From NCBI GenBank assembly GCA_002457055.1, contig NTKT01000001.1, forward strand, positions 186,001 to 250,000: DNA of 64,000 bases. The letters run 5' to 3'. This document shows, piece after piece, positions 44,922 to 54,329 of this stretch. Source of the DNA: Rhodobacteraceae bacterium MED-G08 (lineage in GTDB: Bacteria; Pseudomonadota; Alphaproteobacteria; Rhodobacterales; Rhodobacteraceae). How positions within the stretch are numbered: position 1 is the stretch's first letter; the number at the start of each line of letters is the position of its first letter. The position numbers and the translations under genes are program-made. The notes beneath the pieces were generated by a model, which was not told where the DNA came from, made no database searches, and saw only the letters and a program-made list of their open reading frames with translations.

Positions 44922-46364
44922 CTAACAATTAAATGCCATTCTACGGGCTTCGGTATGATGTAGCGGAAAAACTTTTAAAGGGTTTAACAGCCATTTTGAA
45001 TCGAAAACATCTTTAATTCGTAATTGAGCATCAATATCGTCGGCCGTAAACTGATAATCCATCAATTCCCGTTTTTCTATTCCCACACCGTGTTCACCTG
45101 TTAAACAGCCACCTACTTCAACGCAAAGCCGTAAAATTTCAGCTCCAAATTCTTCGCATTTAGTCAATTCGCCAGGCTTATTTGCATCGTAAAGGATGAG
45201 TGGATGCATATTACCGTCGCCTGCATGAAAAACATTAGCAACACTGAGGCCGTAAGTTTTACTCATTTCCCCTATGCATTTTAGGACATAAGGCAATTTA
45301 TTTACAGGAATTGTACCGTCAAGGCACATATAATCTGCAATTTGACCCATTGCCCCAAAAGCTGACTTTCGCCCAAGCCAAATACGGTTTGCTTGCTCCT
45401 CATCTTTTGCTCGTCTCAGGTCAGTTGGATCAAGTGATTTAGCGATAACCATAATTTTATCTATCTGTTCATCAATTTCGTCCAAACTACCTTCCACCTC
45501 AACAATAAGTAAGGCCTCACAGTCTGGGTAACCAGCGCAAGAAAAAGTTTCTGTGGCCTCAATACATGGCCTATCCATAAACTCAATTGCTACAGGCAAG
45601 ATACCCGCTTTAATAATATTTGAAACACATTGACCGGCTATTTCGTTACTATTGAAGCCAATCAGAACAGGTAGAGCACCCTCTGGTTTGTGCAATATTC
45701 GTAAAGTTGCCTCTGTCACGACGCCCAATTGACCCTCTGAACCACAAACGACAGACAAAAGATCAAGACCATTAGAATCAAAAGCAGCCCCCCCAATTTC
45801 CAAAATCTGACCATCCATAGTTACTAACTTAACTCCAAGTAGATTATTAGACGTCACACCATACTTCAGACAATGAGCGCCTCCAGAATTCATCCCTATG
45901 TTTCCAGCTATGGCGCATGCCAGTTGGCTAGACGGATCGGGCGCATAGAAATAACCATTATCCTCAACAGCATTTGTTACCCCTATATTTGTTAGGCCCG
46001 ATTGTACCCTTATAAATCGGTTACGATAATCTGTCTCCAGGACACTATTCATTTTAGAGACCCCCAAAACTACACTATCAGCAGAAGGCATCGCACCACC
46101 CGCCAACGAAGTGCCAGAACCCCTCGGAATAACTGGAATGTTCATTTTGTGGCATAGTTTCAATACTTCAGACACCTGAGCTGTAGTCTCCGGCAAAACA
46201 ACCAGCATTGGAGGACAACGATAGGCCGTTAGCGCATCGCATTCATAAGCCAAAGTTTCTGCTTTATCCTCTAGTATTGATGATGCGGGCAGAACTTTTT
46301 TTAACGCTTCGACGAGTTCAGGTTTTTTTTCAATCCTAGAAGTACTTGCTAAGGGTATATCCAT
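44922..46364 (-). CDS. glcD: Glycolate oxidase subunit GlcD (FAD-linked)
   Basis: The catalytic flavoprotein of glycolate oxidase, 480 residues. FAD-binding features are PVIPRGSGTSLAGGAMP and YAPDPSSQLACAIAGNIGMNSGG. The C-terminal domain has VFHAGDGNMHPLILYD and GGCLTGEHGVGIEKRELM, characteristic of the GlcD/D-lactate dehydrogenase family. The complete glcDEF operon shows the cell can use glycolate, a major phytoplankton exudate. A glc regulator or permease is not adjacent. Confidence 0.95.
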   Translation of the reverse strand: MDIPLASTSRIEKKPELVEALKKVLPASSILEDKAETLAYECDALTAYRCPPMLVVLPETTAQVSEVLKLCHKMNIPVIPRGSGTSLAGGAMPSADSVVLGVSKMNSVLETDYRNRFIRVQSGLTNIGVTNAVEDNGYFYAPDPSSQLACAIAGNIGMNSGGAHCLKYGVTSNNLLGVKLVTMDGQILEIGGAAFDSNGLDLLSVVCGSEGQLGVVTEATLRILHKPEGALPVLIGFNSNEIAGQCVSNIIKAGILPVAIEFMDRPCIEATETFSCAGYPDCEALLIVEVEGSLDEIDEQIDKIMVIAKSLDPTDLRRAKDEEQANRIWLGRKSAFGAMGQIADYMCLDGTIPVNKLPYVLKCIGEMSKTYGLSVANVFHAGDGNMHPLILYDANKPGELTKCEEFGAEILRLCVEVGGCLTGEHGVGIEKRELMDYQFTADDIDAQLRIKDVFDSKWLLNPLKVFPLHHTEARRMAFNC

Positions 46365-46536
46365 ATGAAGCCTTTTTGGTAAAATTTTATAACCAATTTT
46401 TTTAAATTGGCAATATCCACCAGCAATAAGAAAGAATTACTTGATCCACTTTCTTAAGATTCAGATTATTTGCATAATTATTCGGTGCAATTCTGAATAA
46501 AAAGATTACTTCTTTTAGGGGAAAAAGGCGCAGATA

Positions 46537-47133
46537 ATGGAATCAGAAAACAAAAAACAGACAGAAATACCAACAGCAGAAGGTATTGCATCAGCTGCTC
46601 GCAAGGTTTCAAAGAAAGGACATCCGCCCGTACATCTTTGGGATCCACCATTTTGTGGGAATTTAGATATTCGAATAGCCCGAGATGGCACTTGGTATTA
46701 CCTGGGAACTCCTATTGGGAGATTTGAACTTGTTAAGCTTTTTTCTTCAATCCTAAGAAAAGATGAAGATAAGTACTTTTTGGTAACTCCAGCCGAAAAA
46801 GTGGGAATTAAAGTAGACGATGCACCATTTGTAGCAGTCGATTTTTCAGTTGTTGGCAGTGGCAACAATCAAACATTGATTTTTGAAACCCATGTTGGTG
46901 ATACGGTTAAACTCAATAATGAGAACCCATTGCGTGTGACAATTGACCAAAACAGTGGAGAACCAAAACCGTATATTCACATTAGGTCTGGCCTAGAAGC
47001 TCTTATTGACAGAAAAAGCTTTTACAGATTGATCGAAATTTGCTCAATTAAAACTCACGATAAAGAAGAATGGTTTGGTATATGTTCAAATAAGAATTTC
47101 TTTCCCATCATTCTCGCTTCTGAATTAAGCTAG
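46537..47133 (+). CDS. DUF1285 domain-containing protein
   Basis: A 198-residue soluble protein of family DUF1285. Conserved pieces are PPVHLWDPPFCGNLDIRIARDGTWYYLGTPI (seen as LWDPPFCGNLDIRI and GTWYYLGTPIGRFELV), then YFLVTPAEKVGIKVDDAPFV and a final SRKSFYRL-like helix (IDRKSFYRLIEIC). It is divergent from glcD and convergent with polA, whose stop lies 4 bases away. Function unknown. Confidence 0.87.
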   Translation: MESENKKQTEIPTAEGIASAARKVSKKGHPPVHLWDPPFCGNLDIRIARDGTWYYLGTPIGRFELVKLFSSILRKDEDKYFLVTPAEKVGIKVDDAPFVAVDFSVVGSGNNQTLIFETHVGDTVKLNNENPLRVTIDQNSGEPKPYIHIRSGLEALIDRKSFYRLIEICSIKTHDKEEWFGICSNKNFFPIILASELS

Positions 47134-47137
47134 GTAT

Positions 47138-49939
47138 TTAATGAGCTTGAGCCCAGTTCTCACCATGGCCTGCATCGACTAGAATAGGAATATCTAATTT
47201 AACCGCTGGATACGATGCTTCTTCCATTATTGATTTAGCTACAGAAATTAAAGCCTCTACGTCACCCTGGTCTACCTCAAACAAAAGTTCATCATGAACT
47301 TGCAAAAGCATTTTTGCGTTAAGATGTGAAATTGCAGTTGGCATGCGTATCATCGCCCTGCGAATAATATCAGCAGCTGTTCCTTGGATTGGAGCATTTA
47401 TAGCTGCACGCTTAGCAAAGCCAGCATTTGGACCTTTTGCATTTATTTGAAGCGTATGGATAATTCTTCCAAACAACGTTTCCACATAATTTTTTTCCTT
47501 AGCAAACCGAATGGTTTCATCCATATATTCCTTTATGCCCGGAAATCTCTCAAAGTATCTGTCTATAAAGGCTTGGGCATCTGAACGTGGGATTCTTAAA
47601 TTTCGGGCTAAACCAAATCCAGATATACCATAAATAACTCCAAAATTTATTGCCTTAGCCTGCCTTCTGATTTCGGACGTCATTTCATCAAGAGGCACAT
47701 TGAACATTTCTGACGCCGTCATCGCATGAATATCTAATCCATCACGAAAAGCTTTTTTCAAACTATCGATAGATGCTACGTGAGCAAGGATCCTCAACTC
47801 AATTTGACTGTAATCTAAACTTACAAGAACTTTTCCAGTTTCTGCGATAAAAGCTTCTCGAATACGCCGTCCCTCTTCGGATCGAATGGGTATGTTTTGT
47901 AAGTTAGGATCAGCTGACGCTAGTCGCCCTGTATTAGCCCCAGCTATAACATATGATGTATGAACTCGGCCAGATGAAGGATTGATGTGATCTTGTAATG
48001 CGTCAGTATAAGTTGACTTCAACTTACTTAATTGTCGCCAGTCTATTACCTTCCTTGGCAAATCATATTCTGTAGCAAGATCTGCCAAAACATCAGCACC
48101 CGTAGAATAAGCGCCCGTTTTCCCTTTGGCCCCACCAGCATATCCAAGTTTATCAAATAGGATTTCCCCTAACTGTTTGGGGCTACCAACATTGAACGTT
48201 TCTCCTGCAAGGCTATAAATCTCTTCCTCTAAATAAGCCATTTTTTGAGAAAATGAGTTTGACATCCTAACAAGTGTGTCTCTATCAACTTTAATACCCA
48301 AAAGCTCCATATCTGACAGAACTCGAACCAAGGGGCGTTCAAGGGTTTCATAAACCTTTGTTACTTTAGACAAGTGAAGCTTAGGTTTGAAGAGCTTCCA
48401 TAAGCGGATGGTTATGTCAGCATCTTCAGCCGCGTAATTACTAGCTTCATCTATCGGGACAAAGTCAAATGTTATTGCTGATTTACCAGTTCCGATCAAT
48501 GATTTTATAGAAACTGGTGTGTGACCTAAATATTTTTCAGACAGCGTATCCATACTATGCCGGTGAATGCCGCCATGCAGTGCATAGGACATTAACATTG
48601 TATCATCAATCGCCTCAAAGGCTAAACCATATTTTGATAATATTTTTATATCATATTTTATATTTTGGCCAACAATGAGAACCGCTGGATCAGATAAAAC
48701 TGGCCCTATGAGTTCTGTCGCTACTGCTATAGGAATTTGATTAACACACAGTTTACTTGAACCAAATAAACCATCAGCGGGCTCGCCTTCTTTGTGTCCA
48801 ACAGGAATGTAACATGCATAACCTGGCTTAATGCAGAGCGATATCCCGACAAGCTCGGCTTTCGTTTCATCCAATCCTGTCGTCTCAGTATCAAAAGCTA
48901 CATATCCGTGATAGCGAATATCCTCAATCCACTGCTTCAATCTTTCAATAGACCTGACGGTTTCATAGTTTTTAGTCGTTATTGGTACATAAATATTTTC
49001 TTCATTTTTTTCATTCAGTTTTTTGCTAGATGGTGGAAGTTCAGCTATTTCAACGTTAAACTGTTCTGAAACCCTTTTTAAAATGGTACGAAACTCCATT
49101 TTTTTTAAAAATTCCACTAAGACATCTATTCTTGGAGGAGAAACTACCAAGTCATCGATCGCAAAATCTAACTTCATTGTGCAATCCAATTTCACTAACT
49201 GCTTTGAAATTCGTATTTGATCCGCGAAGTTAATTAAAGTTTCTCTTCGTTTGGGTTGTTTTATCTCATTTGCATTATCCAGAAGGTTTTCTAATGTGCC
49301 AAATATATTAATTAGCTCAGCGGCTGTTTTTACTCCAATACCAGGTGCGCCTGGGACGTTGTCAACGCTATCACCAGCTAATGCTTGTACGTCTACTACA
49401 AGCTCTGGGTTAACTCCAAATTTTTCAACTACAGCATCACGATTAATTCGCCGATTTTTCATTGCGTCGAACATTTCAACACCATCACCAACAAGCTGCA
49501 TCAAATCTTTATCTGAACTAATGATTGTTACACGACCTCCAGCCTCCCGAGCCTGACAAGCAAGCGTCGCTATTATATCATCAGCCTCAAAACCTACTAC
49601 TTCCTTGCACGAAATATTAAAGGCGTTTGTAGCATCCCTTGTTAACGGAAATTGAGGTACTAGATCTTCAGGAGCAGGAGGCCTGTTAGCTTTATAATCC
49701 TTGTAGATTTCATTACGAAAACTTTTGCCAGAATGATCAAAAATAACTGCCGCATGAGTTGCCGCATCTACACCAGTATTATTTTGAATATACCGAAAGA
49801 GCATATTACAAAAGCCACTGACTGCTCCGATAGGTAGACCGTCGGACGACCGAGTAAGTGGTGGAAGTGCATGATATGCACGAAATATAAATGCAGATCC
49901 ATCAATCAAATGTAGATGATGACCTTTACCAAATTTCAT
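47138..49939 (-). CDS. polA: DNA polymerase I
   Basis: Repair and Okazaki-fragment polymerase of 933 residues. The N-terminal 5'-3' exonuclease (LIDGSAFIFRAYHALPP; ADDIIATLA; SSDKDLMQLV) comes first. The 3'-5' exonuclease retains its acidic residues (YVAFDTETTGLDE; YAAEDADITIRLW), and the family A polymerase has SLDYSQIELRILAH, RRQAKAINFGVIYGISGFGLA and MLLQVHDELLFE. All three activities appear intact. It ends convergently 4 bases from the DUF1285 gene. Confidence 0.97.
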   Translation of the reverse strand: MKFGKGHHLHLIDGSAFIFRAYHALPPLTRSSDGLPIGAVSGFCNMLFRYIQNNTGVDAATHAAVIFDHSGKSFRNEIYKDYKANRPPAPEDLVPQFPLTRDATNAFNISCKEVVGFEADDIIATLACQAREAGGRVTIISSDKDLMQLVGDGVEMFDAMKNRRINRDAVVEKFGVNPELVVDVQALAGDSVDNVPGAPGIGVKTAAELINIFGTLENLLDNANEIKQPKRRETLINFADQIRISKQLVKLDCTMKLDFAIDDLVVSPPRIDVLVEFLKKMEFRTILKRVSEQFNVEIAELPPSSKKLNEKNEENIYVPITTKNYETVRSIERLKQWIEDIRYHGYVAFDTETTGLDETKAELVGISLCIKPGYACYIPVGHKEGEPADGLFGSSKLCVNQIPIAVATELIGPVLSDPAVLIVGQNIKYDIKILSKYGLAFEAIDDTMLMSYALHGGIHRHSMDTLSEKYLGHTPVSIKSLIGTGKSAITFDFVPIDEASNYAAEDADITIRLWKLFKPKLHLSKVTKVYETLERPLVRVLSDMELLGIKVDRDTLVRMSNSFSQKMAYLEEEIYSLAGETFNVGSPKQLGEILFDKLGYAGGAKGKTGAYSTGADVLADLATEYDLPRKVIDWRQLSKLKSTYTDALQDHINPSSGRVHTSYVIAGANTGRLASADPNLQNIPIRSEEGRRIREAFIAETGKVLVSLDYSQIELRILAHVASIDSLKKAFRDGLDIHAMTASEMFNVPLDEMTSEIRRQAKAINFGVIYGISGFGLARNLRIPRSDAQAFIDRYFERFPGIKEYMDETIRFAKEKNYVETLFGRIIHTLQINAKGPNAGFAKRAAINAPIQGTAADIIRRAMIRMPTAISHLNAKMLLQVHDELLFEVDQGDVEALISVAKSIMEEASYPAVKLDIPILVDAGHGENWAQAH

Positions 49940-49980
49940 AGTCTCTTATCCATTCAAACCAAATTCAAGAGCCTCGAAGT

Positions 49981-50166
49981 CTATTGATTCAATCTAGTCT
50001 CAAAATCGCAGTGAATAATTTTACAATCACAATAAGGGCACTCTACCCATCCCTTATCCATTGGAATTTGAAGCCAAACCTTTGGGTGGCCAAGGGCTCC
50101 CCCACCACCATCACATGACACGCGAAATGTATAAACTATTCTTGTTTCTGGTGCATCGACTACCAT
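49981..50166 (-). CDS. Zinc-finger domain-containing protein (CHCC type)
   Basis: A 61-residue protein of the zf-CHCC family, related to the NDUFS6 subunit of complex I. The zinc ligands are the cysteine in FRVSCDGG, the histidine in LGHPKVWLQI, and the two cysteines in VECPYCDCKI. It is commonly found as a small separate gene in Rhodobacterales. It lies just upstream of polA on the same strand. A role in complex I or in zinc binding is inferred from the family. Confidence 0.85.
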   Translation of the reverse strand: MVVDAPETRIVYTFRVSCDGGGGALGHPKVWLQIPMDKGWVECPYCDCKIIHCDFETRLNQ

Positions 50167-50219
50167 AATTTCATCCTACTCATGTCTAAACTCACAAATG
50201 ATACTACACTTAATACCTA

Positions 50220-50600
50220 TTAGCTTTTTGATATCATGGGCCCTAAATTTCGCCCACCCAGAATGTGTACATGCAAATGTGGAACTTCCTGCAAACCCGC
50301 TTCACCTGAATTGGAGATAGCCCTAAAACCACCACCACCCTGCGAGGGCTCCACCTCTAAGATCTTGCAAACCTCCCCAATCGCTCGGACGAAGTCAGTA
50401 ATTTCCTCGCTAGAAGCAATTTGGGCAAAATGGTCATAAGTGACATACGAACCTTTTGGAATTACTAAAACATGTTTTGGAGCAGCCGGATTAATATCGT
50501 GAAACGCTAAGCTGTGTTCCGTTTCTAGAACCTTATTACATGGGATCTCACCCCGTAGTAACTTTGCAAAAATATTTTCATCATCATAATTGTATGGCAT
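50220..50600 (-). CDS. HIT family (histidine triad) nucleotide-binding protein
   Basis: A 126-residue HINT-type nucleotide hydrolase. It begins DDENIFAKLLRGEIPCNKVLE, then HVLVIPKGSYVTYDHF, and ends with the catalytic triad HLHVHILGGR. The length and pattern match HinT-like AMP-lysine hydrolases. Located upstream of the CHCC gene and downstream of the PfkB kinase, all on the minus strand with short gaps. Confidence 0.93.
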   Translation of the reverse strand: MPYNYDDENIFAKLLRGEIPCNKVLETEHSLAFHDINPAAPKHVLVIPKGSYVTYDHFAQIASSEEITDFVRAIGEVCKILEVEPSQGGGGFRAISNSGEAGLQEVPHLHVHILGGRNLGPMISKS

Positions 50601-50642
50601 TTCTTTCTCAATTCATACTTCTATAAAAATAGTACCCCAATG

Positions 50643-51656
50643 TTAAACTACAGCGTCAGTAAACCCTGAGATAAGTTCGGACTGAATAAATAAATTCTTT
50701 ACTGAAACCTTTGGCCTTGGACCAATATGTCCAATAACTTCTCCCGCAGCAATATTACCCATCTTACAACTTGTTTCTAGATCACAATTAGACGCCATAC
50801 CATATAGAAAACCTGCCGCGAATTGATCACCTGCACCAGTTGTATCAATGGGCGAAAGTTTTTTAACTCCAACATCAACCCTTTGAGCACCTTTAATTGC
50901 CGTAACACCTTTGTCAGCTTTTGTACAAACCACTAAAGCGCACATTTTGCTTGTTTGGTTAAGAGCCTTTTCTAAGTCCTCGGTTTCAAAAAGGCTCTTG
51001 ATTTCATCTTCATTTCCTATCACGAAATCAAGGTCATTTTCGATTAGATTTAGAAAGTCACCTCTATGCCTCTCCACACAAAACGGATCCGATATAGCAA
51101 TTCCTGTTTTACCCCCAGCTAGTTTTGTATCTCGCGCAAGCTTTACAAATGCCTCCTTTCCTTTATTTTTGTCAAAAAGATAGCCTTCCAAGAATACAAA
51201 AGCTGCTCTGCTTGCTAAATTCTTTGGTATATCATCAATACTCAAATCACCAGAGATACCTAAATAAGTATTCATAGAACGCTCACCATCTTGCGAATTA
51301 AAGATCATTGACCTCGAGGTAGGGAGCTGGCCATTAGAGACTGGTGGATTGAGAAAGTCTGTACCCGATGCCGCGGTTGCTTGAGCATAAAACCTTCCCA
51401 GCTCATCATCACATACACGCCCAACAAAAGCAGTTTTACCTCCCAGAGAACTAATACCAGCAACCGTATTCGCTACCGAGCCTCCAGCGGCATTTGTTCT
51501 TGCTCCCATCGAATTATACAAAATTTCAGAACGATCTTTTTCGATAAGCTGCATGATGCCCTTTTCTATTCCCATTTTTTCGAGAAACCTGTCATCACAT
51601 GGAGAAATTATATCAACAACAGCATTGCCAATTCCAACCACATCATATTTTTTCAT
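50643..51656 (-). CDS. PfkB-family carbohydrate kinase (adenosine kinase-like)
   Basis: A 337-residue ribokinase-fold kinase. Features are GIGNAVVDIISP at the start, AGGSVANTVAGISSLGGKTAFVGRV (PfkB signature 1 region), and SPIDTTGAGDQFAAGFLYG with the anion-hole and catalytic aspartate. Related alphaproteobacterial proteins are annotated as adenosine kinase; the sequence alone does not prove the substrate. Its start overlaps nth in a 4-base junction. Purine nucleoside salvage would fit the nucleoside-type ABC permeases at the window start, but this is inference. Confidence 0.87.
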   Translation of the reverse strand: MKKYDVVGIGNAVVDIISPCDDRFLEKMGIEKGIMQLIEKDRSEILYNSMGARTNAAGGSVANTVAGISSLGGKTAFVGRVCDDELGRFYAQATAASGTDFLNPPVSNGQLPTSRSMIFNSQDGERSMNTYLGISGDLSIDDIPKNLASRAAFVFLEGYLFDKNKGKEAFVKLARDTKLAGGKTGIAISDPFCVERHRGDFLNLIENDLDFVIGNEDEIKSLFETEDLEKALNQTSKMCALVVCTKADKGVTAIKGAQRVDVGVKKLSPIDTTGAGDQFAAGFLYGMASNCDLETSCKMGNIAAGEVIGHIGPRPKVSVKNLFIQSELISGFTDAVV

Positions 51657-52297
51657 AAATTTTTATCCTCGAATATACATAAATCCCTTATGATGCAGTT
51701 TCCACAAAGAGGTTTTCGTGCCTTACAGAAATACCTACCATGTAAAATCAACCAGTGATGTGCATGCAGTTGAAGATCTGCTGGAATATTATCTTCTATG
51801 GCTCGCTCCACTGCATCAACATCTTTACCAGGTGCGATACCACTTCTGTTACCAACTCTAAAAATATGTGTATCGACAGCCTGGGCAGGGTGTCTCCACC
51901 ACATATTCAAAACAACATTCGCAGTTTTTCGTCCAACTCCAGGTAGGCTCTCTAAAGCAGCGCGTGAATTAGGAACAATACCGTTATACTGATCTACCAA
52001 AATTTGGCTAAGCTTGATTACGTTTCTCGCTTTATTACGATACAACCCGATAGTCTTTATGTACTCTATTAAACCGTCCTCACCCAACTTAATCATGTCC
52101 TCTGGACTACTTATAAATTTAAAAAGTTTCTCAGTAGCTTTGTTAACACCTTTATCAGTAGATTGTGCACTTAATGCAACCGCAACCAATAGGGTAAACA
52201 CATTTGTATGATTGAGTTCACCTTTCGGTTCGGGATCCGCTTCTTTAAATCGCTCAAAGATTTCTTTTAAAACATGAAAATTTAATTGACGGCTCAT
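51653..52297 (-). CDS. nth: Endonuclease III
   Basis: A base-excision-repair DNA glycosylase/AP lyase for oxidised pyrimidines. Its 214 residues contain the helix-hairpin-helix LPGVGRKTANVVLN with the catalytic lysine and WWRHPAQAVDTHIFRVGNR with the catalytic aspartate. The [4Fe-4S] cysteines are in CKARKPLCGNCIIRDLC. ATG 52297 (MSRQLNFHVLKEIF) is preferred; the upstream 23-codon extension contains unrelated sequence. It is coupled to the PfkB kinase gene by a 4-base overlap. Confidence 0.95.
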   Translation of the reverse strand: MSRQLNFHVLKEIFERFKEADPEPKGELNHTNVFTLLVAVALSAQSTDKGVNKATEKLFKFISSPEDMIKLGEDGLIEYIKTIGLYRNKARNVIKLSQILVDQYNGIVPNSRAALESLPGVGRKTANVVLNMWWRHPAQAVDTHIFRVGNRSGIAPGKDVDAVERAIEDNIPADLQLHAHHWLILHGRYFCKARKPLCGNCIIRDLCIFEDKNL

Positions 52298-52621
52298 GTA
52301 CTTACATTTGCAATTATTTCCAAGAAAGAACAAGGCTGAATAACAATAGGTTTTCACTGAGCTCAATAGTTTTTCTAAAATATCAAACCATATAATCTAG
52401 TAGGATGGAATTCTTGGAAAAGTTTCAACGACAAATGTGCTTGGCAGAAAAACGTTTTCAAGTATTCAAGCTGGGCGATAAGACTCACTTATAAAGATAA
52501 CTCTTATTGAGTTTCACACTTTTAATTGAACATATATTTGTAATTATCGAAAGTTGCCATTTATTTCTTTAATAGTTAGCGTCAAAAATATGCTGGAAAG
52601 TAAAAATTAAAATAGAAGATA
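52298..52621. other. Intergenic region between nth and the methyltransferase gene (324 bases)
   Basis: An AT-rich gap between divergent genes. It should hold the promoters of both, but no hexamer pair, terminator-like stem, RNA gene or small ORF with a Shine-Dalgarno stood out. The start of nth is uncertain by 23 codons, so part could be coding. Confidence 0.4.
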
Positions 52622-53224
52622 ATGATGAGCCAGATACTACCAAAGAGCCAAAAGCTATATGATCTCACCATAAATTGGCAAACTGAAAATACTAACCACC
52701 TTTTATCACAATCAACTAATTTTCTTGTTCATTACGGATTTACGCATAGCCCGTTCGGCAAAGCTCTAGTCATGGGAACAAAACAAGGGATCTGTGGAAT
52801 AGCATTTGCAGATCAATTAGGCGATGAAGAGACCCTACGAGATATGATACAGCGCTGGCCACGAGCGACCTTTACCCATAATGAAGAGCTCATATTGAAA
52901 CTCTCATCGCCAATATTTGATTTTTCTGGCAAGACACAATTACAAGTTATTGGTTCACCTTTTCAGATTAAGGTTTGGGAGGCACTACTTCAAATACAAG
53001 CTGGCCAGGTTGTAACTTACTCAGAGGTGGCAACCGCAATTAATGAACCATCTTCCGTTCGTGCTGTTGCAACGGCAATTGGCCGTAATCCAATTAGCTT
53101 CCTAATACCTTGTCATAGGGTGATACAGAAATCAGGGAGTTTAGGCGGGTATCATTGGGGACTTTCAATTAAAAATCATATACTAAACTTTGAGAATGAA
53201 AGATCAAGAAATCCGATCGGATAA
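52622..53224 (+). CDS. Methylated-DNA-[protein]-cysteine S-methyltransferase (Ada C-terminal/Ogt type)
   Basis: A suicide DNA-repair protein that removes alkyl groups from O6-alkylguanine. The C-terminal half has the DNA-binding region GQVVTYSEVATAINEPSSVRAVATAIGRNP and the acceptor cysteine in FLIPCHRVIQKSGSLGGYHWG. The N-terminal half (FGKALVMGTKQGICGIAFADQ) is the family's fold-completing domain. There is no Ada AraC domain, so it is a stand-alone transferase resembling the C-terminal part of Ada. Length 200 is slightly above Ogt. Confidence 0.93.
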   Translation: MMSQILPKSQKLYDLTINWQTENTNHLLSQSTNFLVHYGFTHSPFGKALVMGTKQGICGIAFADQLGDEETLRDMIQRWPRATFTHNEELILKLSSPIFDFSGKTQLQVIGSPFQIKVWEALLQIQAGQVVTYSEVATAINEPSSVRAVATAIGRNPISFLIPCHRVIQKSGSLGGYHWGLSIKNHILNFENERSRNPIG

Positions 53225-53257
53225 AAAGTAAAATTGTTTAACTTTATAAAACTCATT

Positions 53258-53653
53258 TTACATAATGTCTCTTGAGAATATCGAGTTTATTATTTTTAAT
53301 AAACCATTCGTATCATCAACACTAAACGCAGCTGGAAGATCACTGTCTATATCCAGCACAGCCATTAAGCCTTTTACACCATTAAAAACTGGCACGACAA
53401 GCTCTGACTTGGTAGTTGGAGAGCAGGCTATATGGTTCTGCACAGAGCTTACATCATTTATTAAGTGAGGCTTTTCTGTTGATGCAACTTGTCCGCATAT
53501 GCCACGATTAAATGGAATACGCAAACAACCGTGGCCACCCTGGTAGGGGCCAATCTTTAAAACTCCGGGCTCGGTAACTCTGTAAAATCCAGTCCAATCA
53601 AACCGATCATCAGAATTATGGATCTCACATACAATTGTAGCCATTAAGGCCAC
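53258..53653 (-). CDS. GAF domain protein, free methionine-(R)-sulfoxide reductase-like, N-terminus apparently truncated
   Basis: A GAF-fold enzyme resembling fRMsr, which reduces free methionine-R-sulfoxide. SDDRFDWTGFYRV, GPYQGGHGCLRIPFNRGICGQVA (catalytic cysteine region) and the pair FNGVKGLMAVLDIDSDLPAAF are characteristic. From the GTG at 53653 the protein has only 131 residues, about 25 fewer than usual. The missing N-terminal helix appears to be encoded just upstream in the same frame (DTLARILELCKGETNS), but that stretch is cut off by TAA at 53702-53704. GTG 53653 does have AAGGTGAG nine bases upstream, so a shortened product is possible. It may be functional, start at a rare codon, or be a pseudogene. 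Confidence 0.75.
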   Translation of the reverse strand: MALMATIVCEIHNSDDRFDWTGFYRVTEPGVLKIGPYQGGHGCLRIPFNRGICGQVASTEKPHLINDVSSVQNHIACSPTTKSELVVPVFNGVKGLMAVLDIDSDLPAAFSVDDTNGLLKIINSIFSRDIM

Positions 53654-53795
53654 ACTATTAGTCTCACCTTTGCATAACTCTAAAATTCTTGCTAATGTGT
53701 CTTAGTAATTAATGCGTCTGCTCAATATAAATTACCGTAACGATTTTAAAGCCTTTACTTCAAAAATATTGGCGACGAACTAATGTAATGGACCA

Positions 53796-54128
53796 TTAAT
53801 TAAGATGAAAATATAAAGGATAGTGTCCATCCTTAAAGGGTCCAAATAGATCGCGTACATCAGGATGTTCAACCGGCTCACCAGATGGATCCTCAATCAA
53901 ATTCTGCTCTGACACATACGCGACATAAAATGTATTCTCATTTTCAGCAAGTAAGTGATAAAATGGCTGTTCTTTCGACGGGCGACCATCTTCTGGTAGA
54001 TTTTCGTACCATTCATCGGAGTTATTAAATTCTGGGTCAACGTCAAATACAACCCCACGAAAGGGGTGCTTTTTATGCCGAACTACCTGGCCAAGATGAT
54101 ATTTAGCAAATTTAGTAAACATAATCAT
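53796..54128 (-). CDS. hspQ: Heat shock protein HspQ
   Basis: A 110-residue YccV-like protein. In enterobacteria HspQ binds hemimethylated oriC DNA and acts as a Lon specificity enhancer. FHLGQVV-type opening (KYHLGQVVRHKKHPFRGVVFD), DEWYENLPEDGRPSKEQPFYHLLAE in two parts, and YVAYVSEQNL are hallmark sequences. ATG 54128 or the ATG two codons later could be the start. A CTTGAAA is present upstream but lacks a suitable -10, so heat control is not shown. Confidence 0.93.
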   Translation of the reverse strand: MIMFTKFAKYHLGQVVRHKKHPFRGVVFDVDPEFNNSDEWYENLPEDGRPSKEQPFYHLLAENENTFYVAYVSEQNLIEDPSGEPVEHPDVRDLFGPFKDGHYPLYFHLN

Positions 54129-54329
54129 AAGCCCTAACTCTGAAATAGTTGGCTTTCAAGAGATTTTTCGATTGATAAAATTATCATTTGTTGAATTCAT
54201 CGTACGGGTGCGAATAAAAAACTTACAAAACAGGATACTTTTTAGGTTTTAGGTATTTTATTTCAGTTTATTTTTTACATTTCAGAATTTATTATCTATC
54301 TATTAGGGATAAATAAAAAGCGAGGGGCA

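Noticed and set aside
49251-49556. 101-codon ORF opposite polA
   Set aside because: Antisense shadow of the exonuclease domain, with low-complexity serine/threonine content.
54129-54180. RpoH promoter for hspQ (CTTGAAA)
   Set aside because: No -10-like sequence at the needed spacing, and a start there would fall almost on the start codon.
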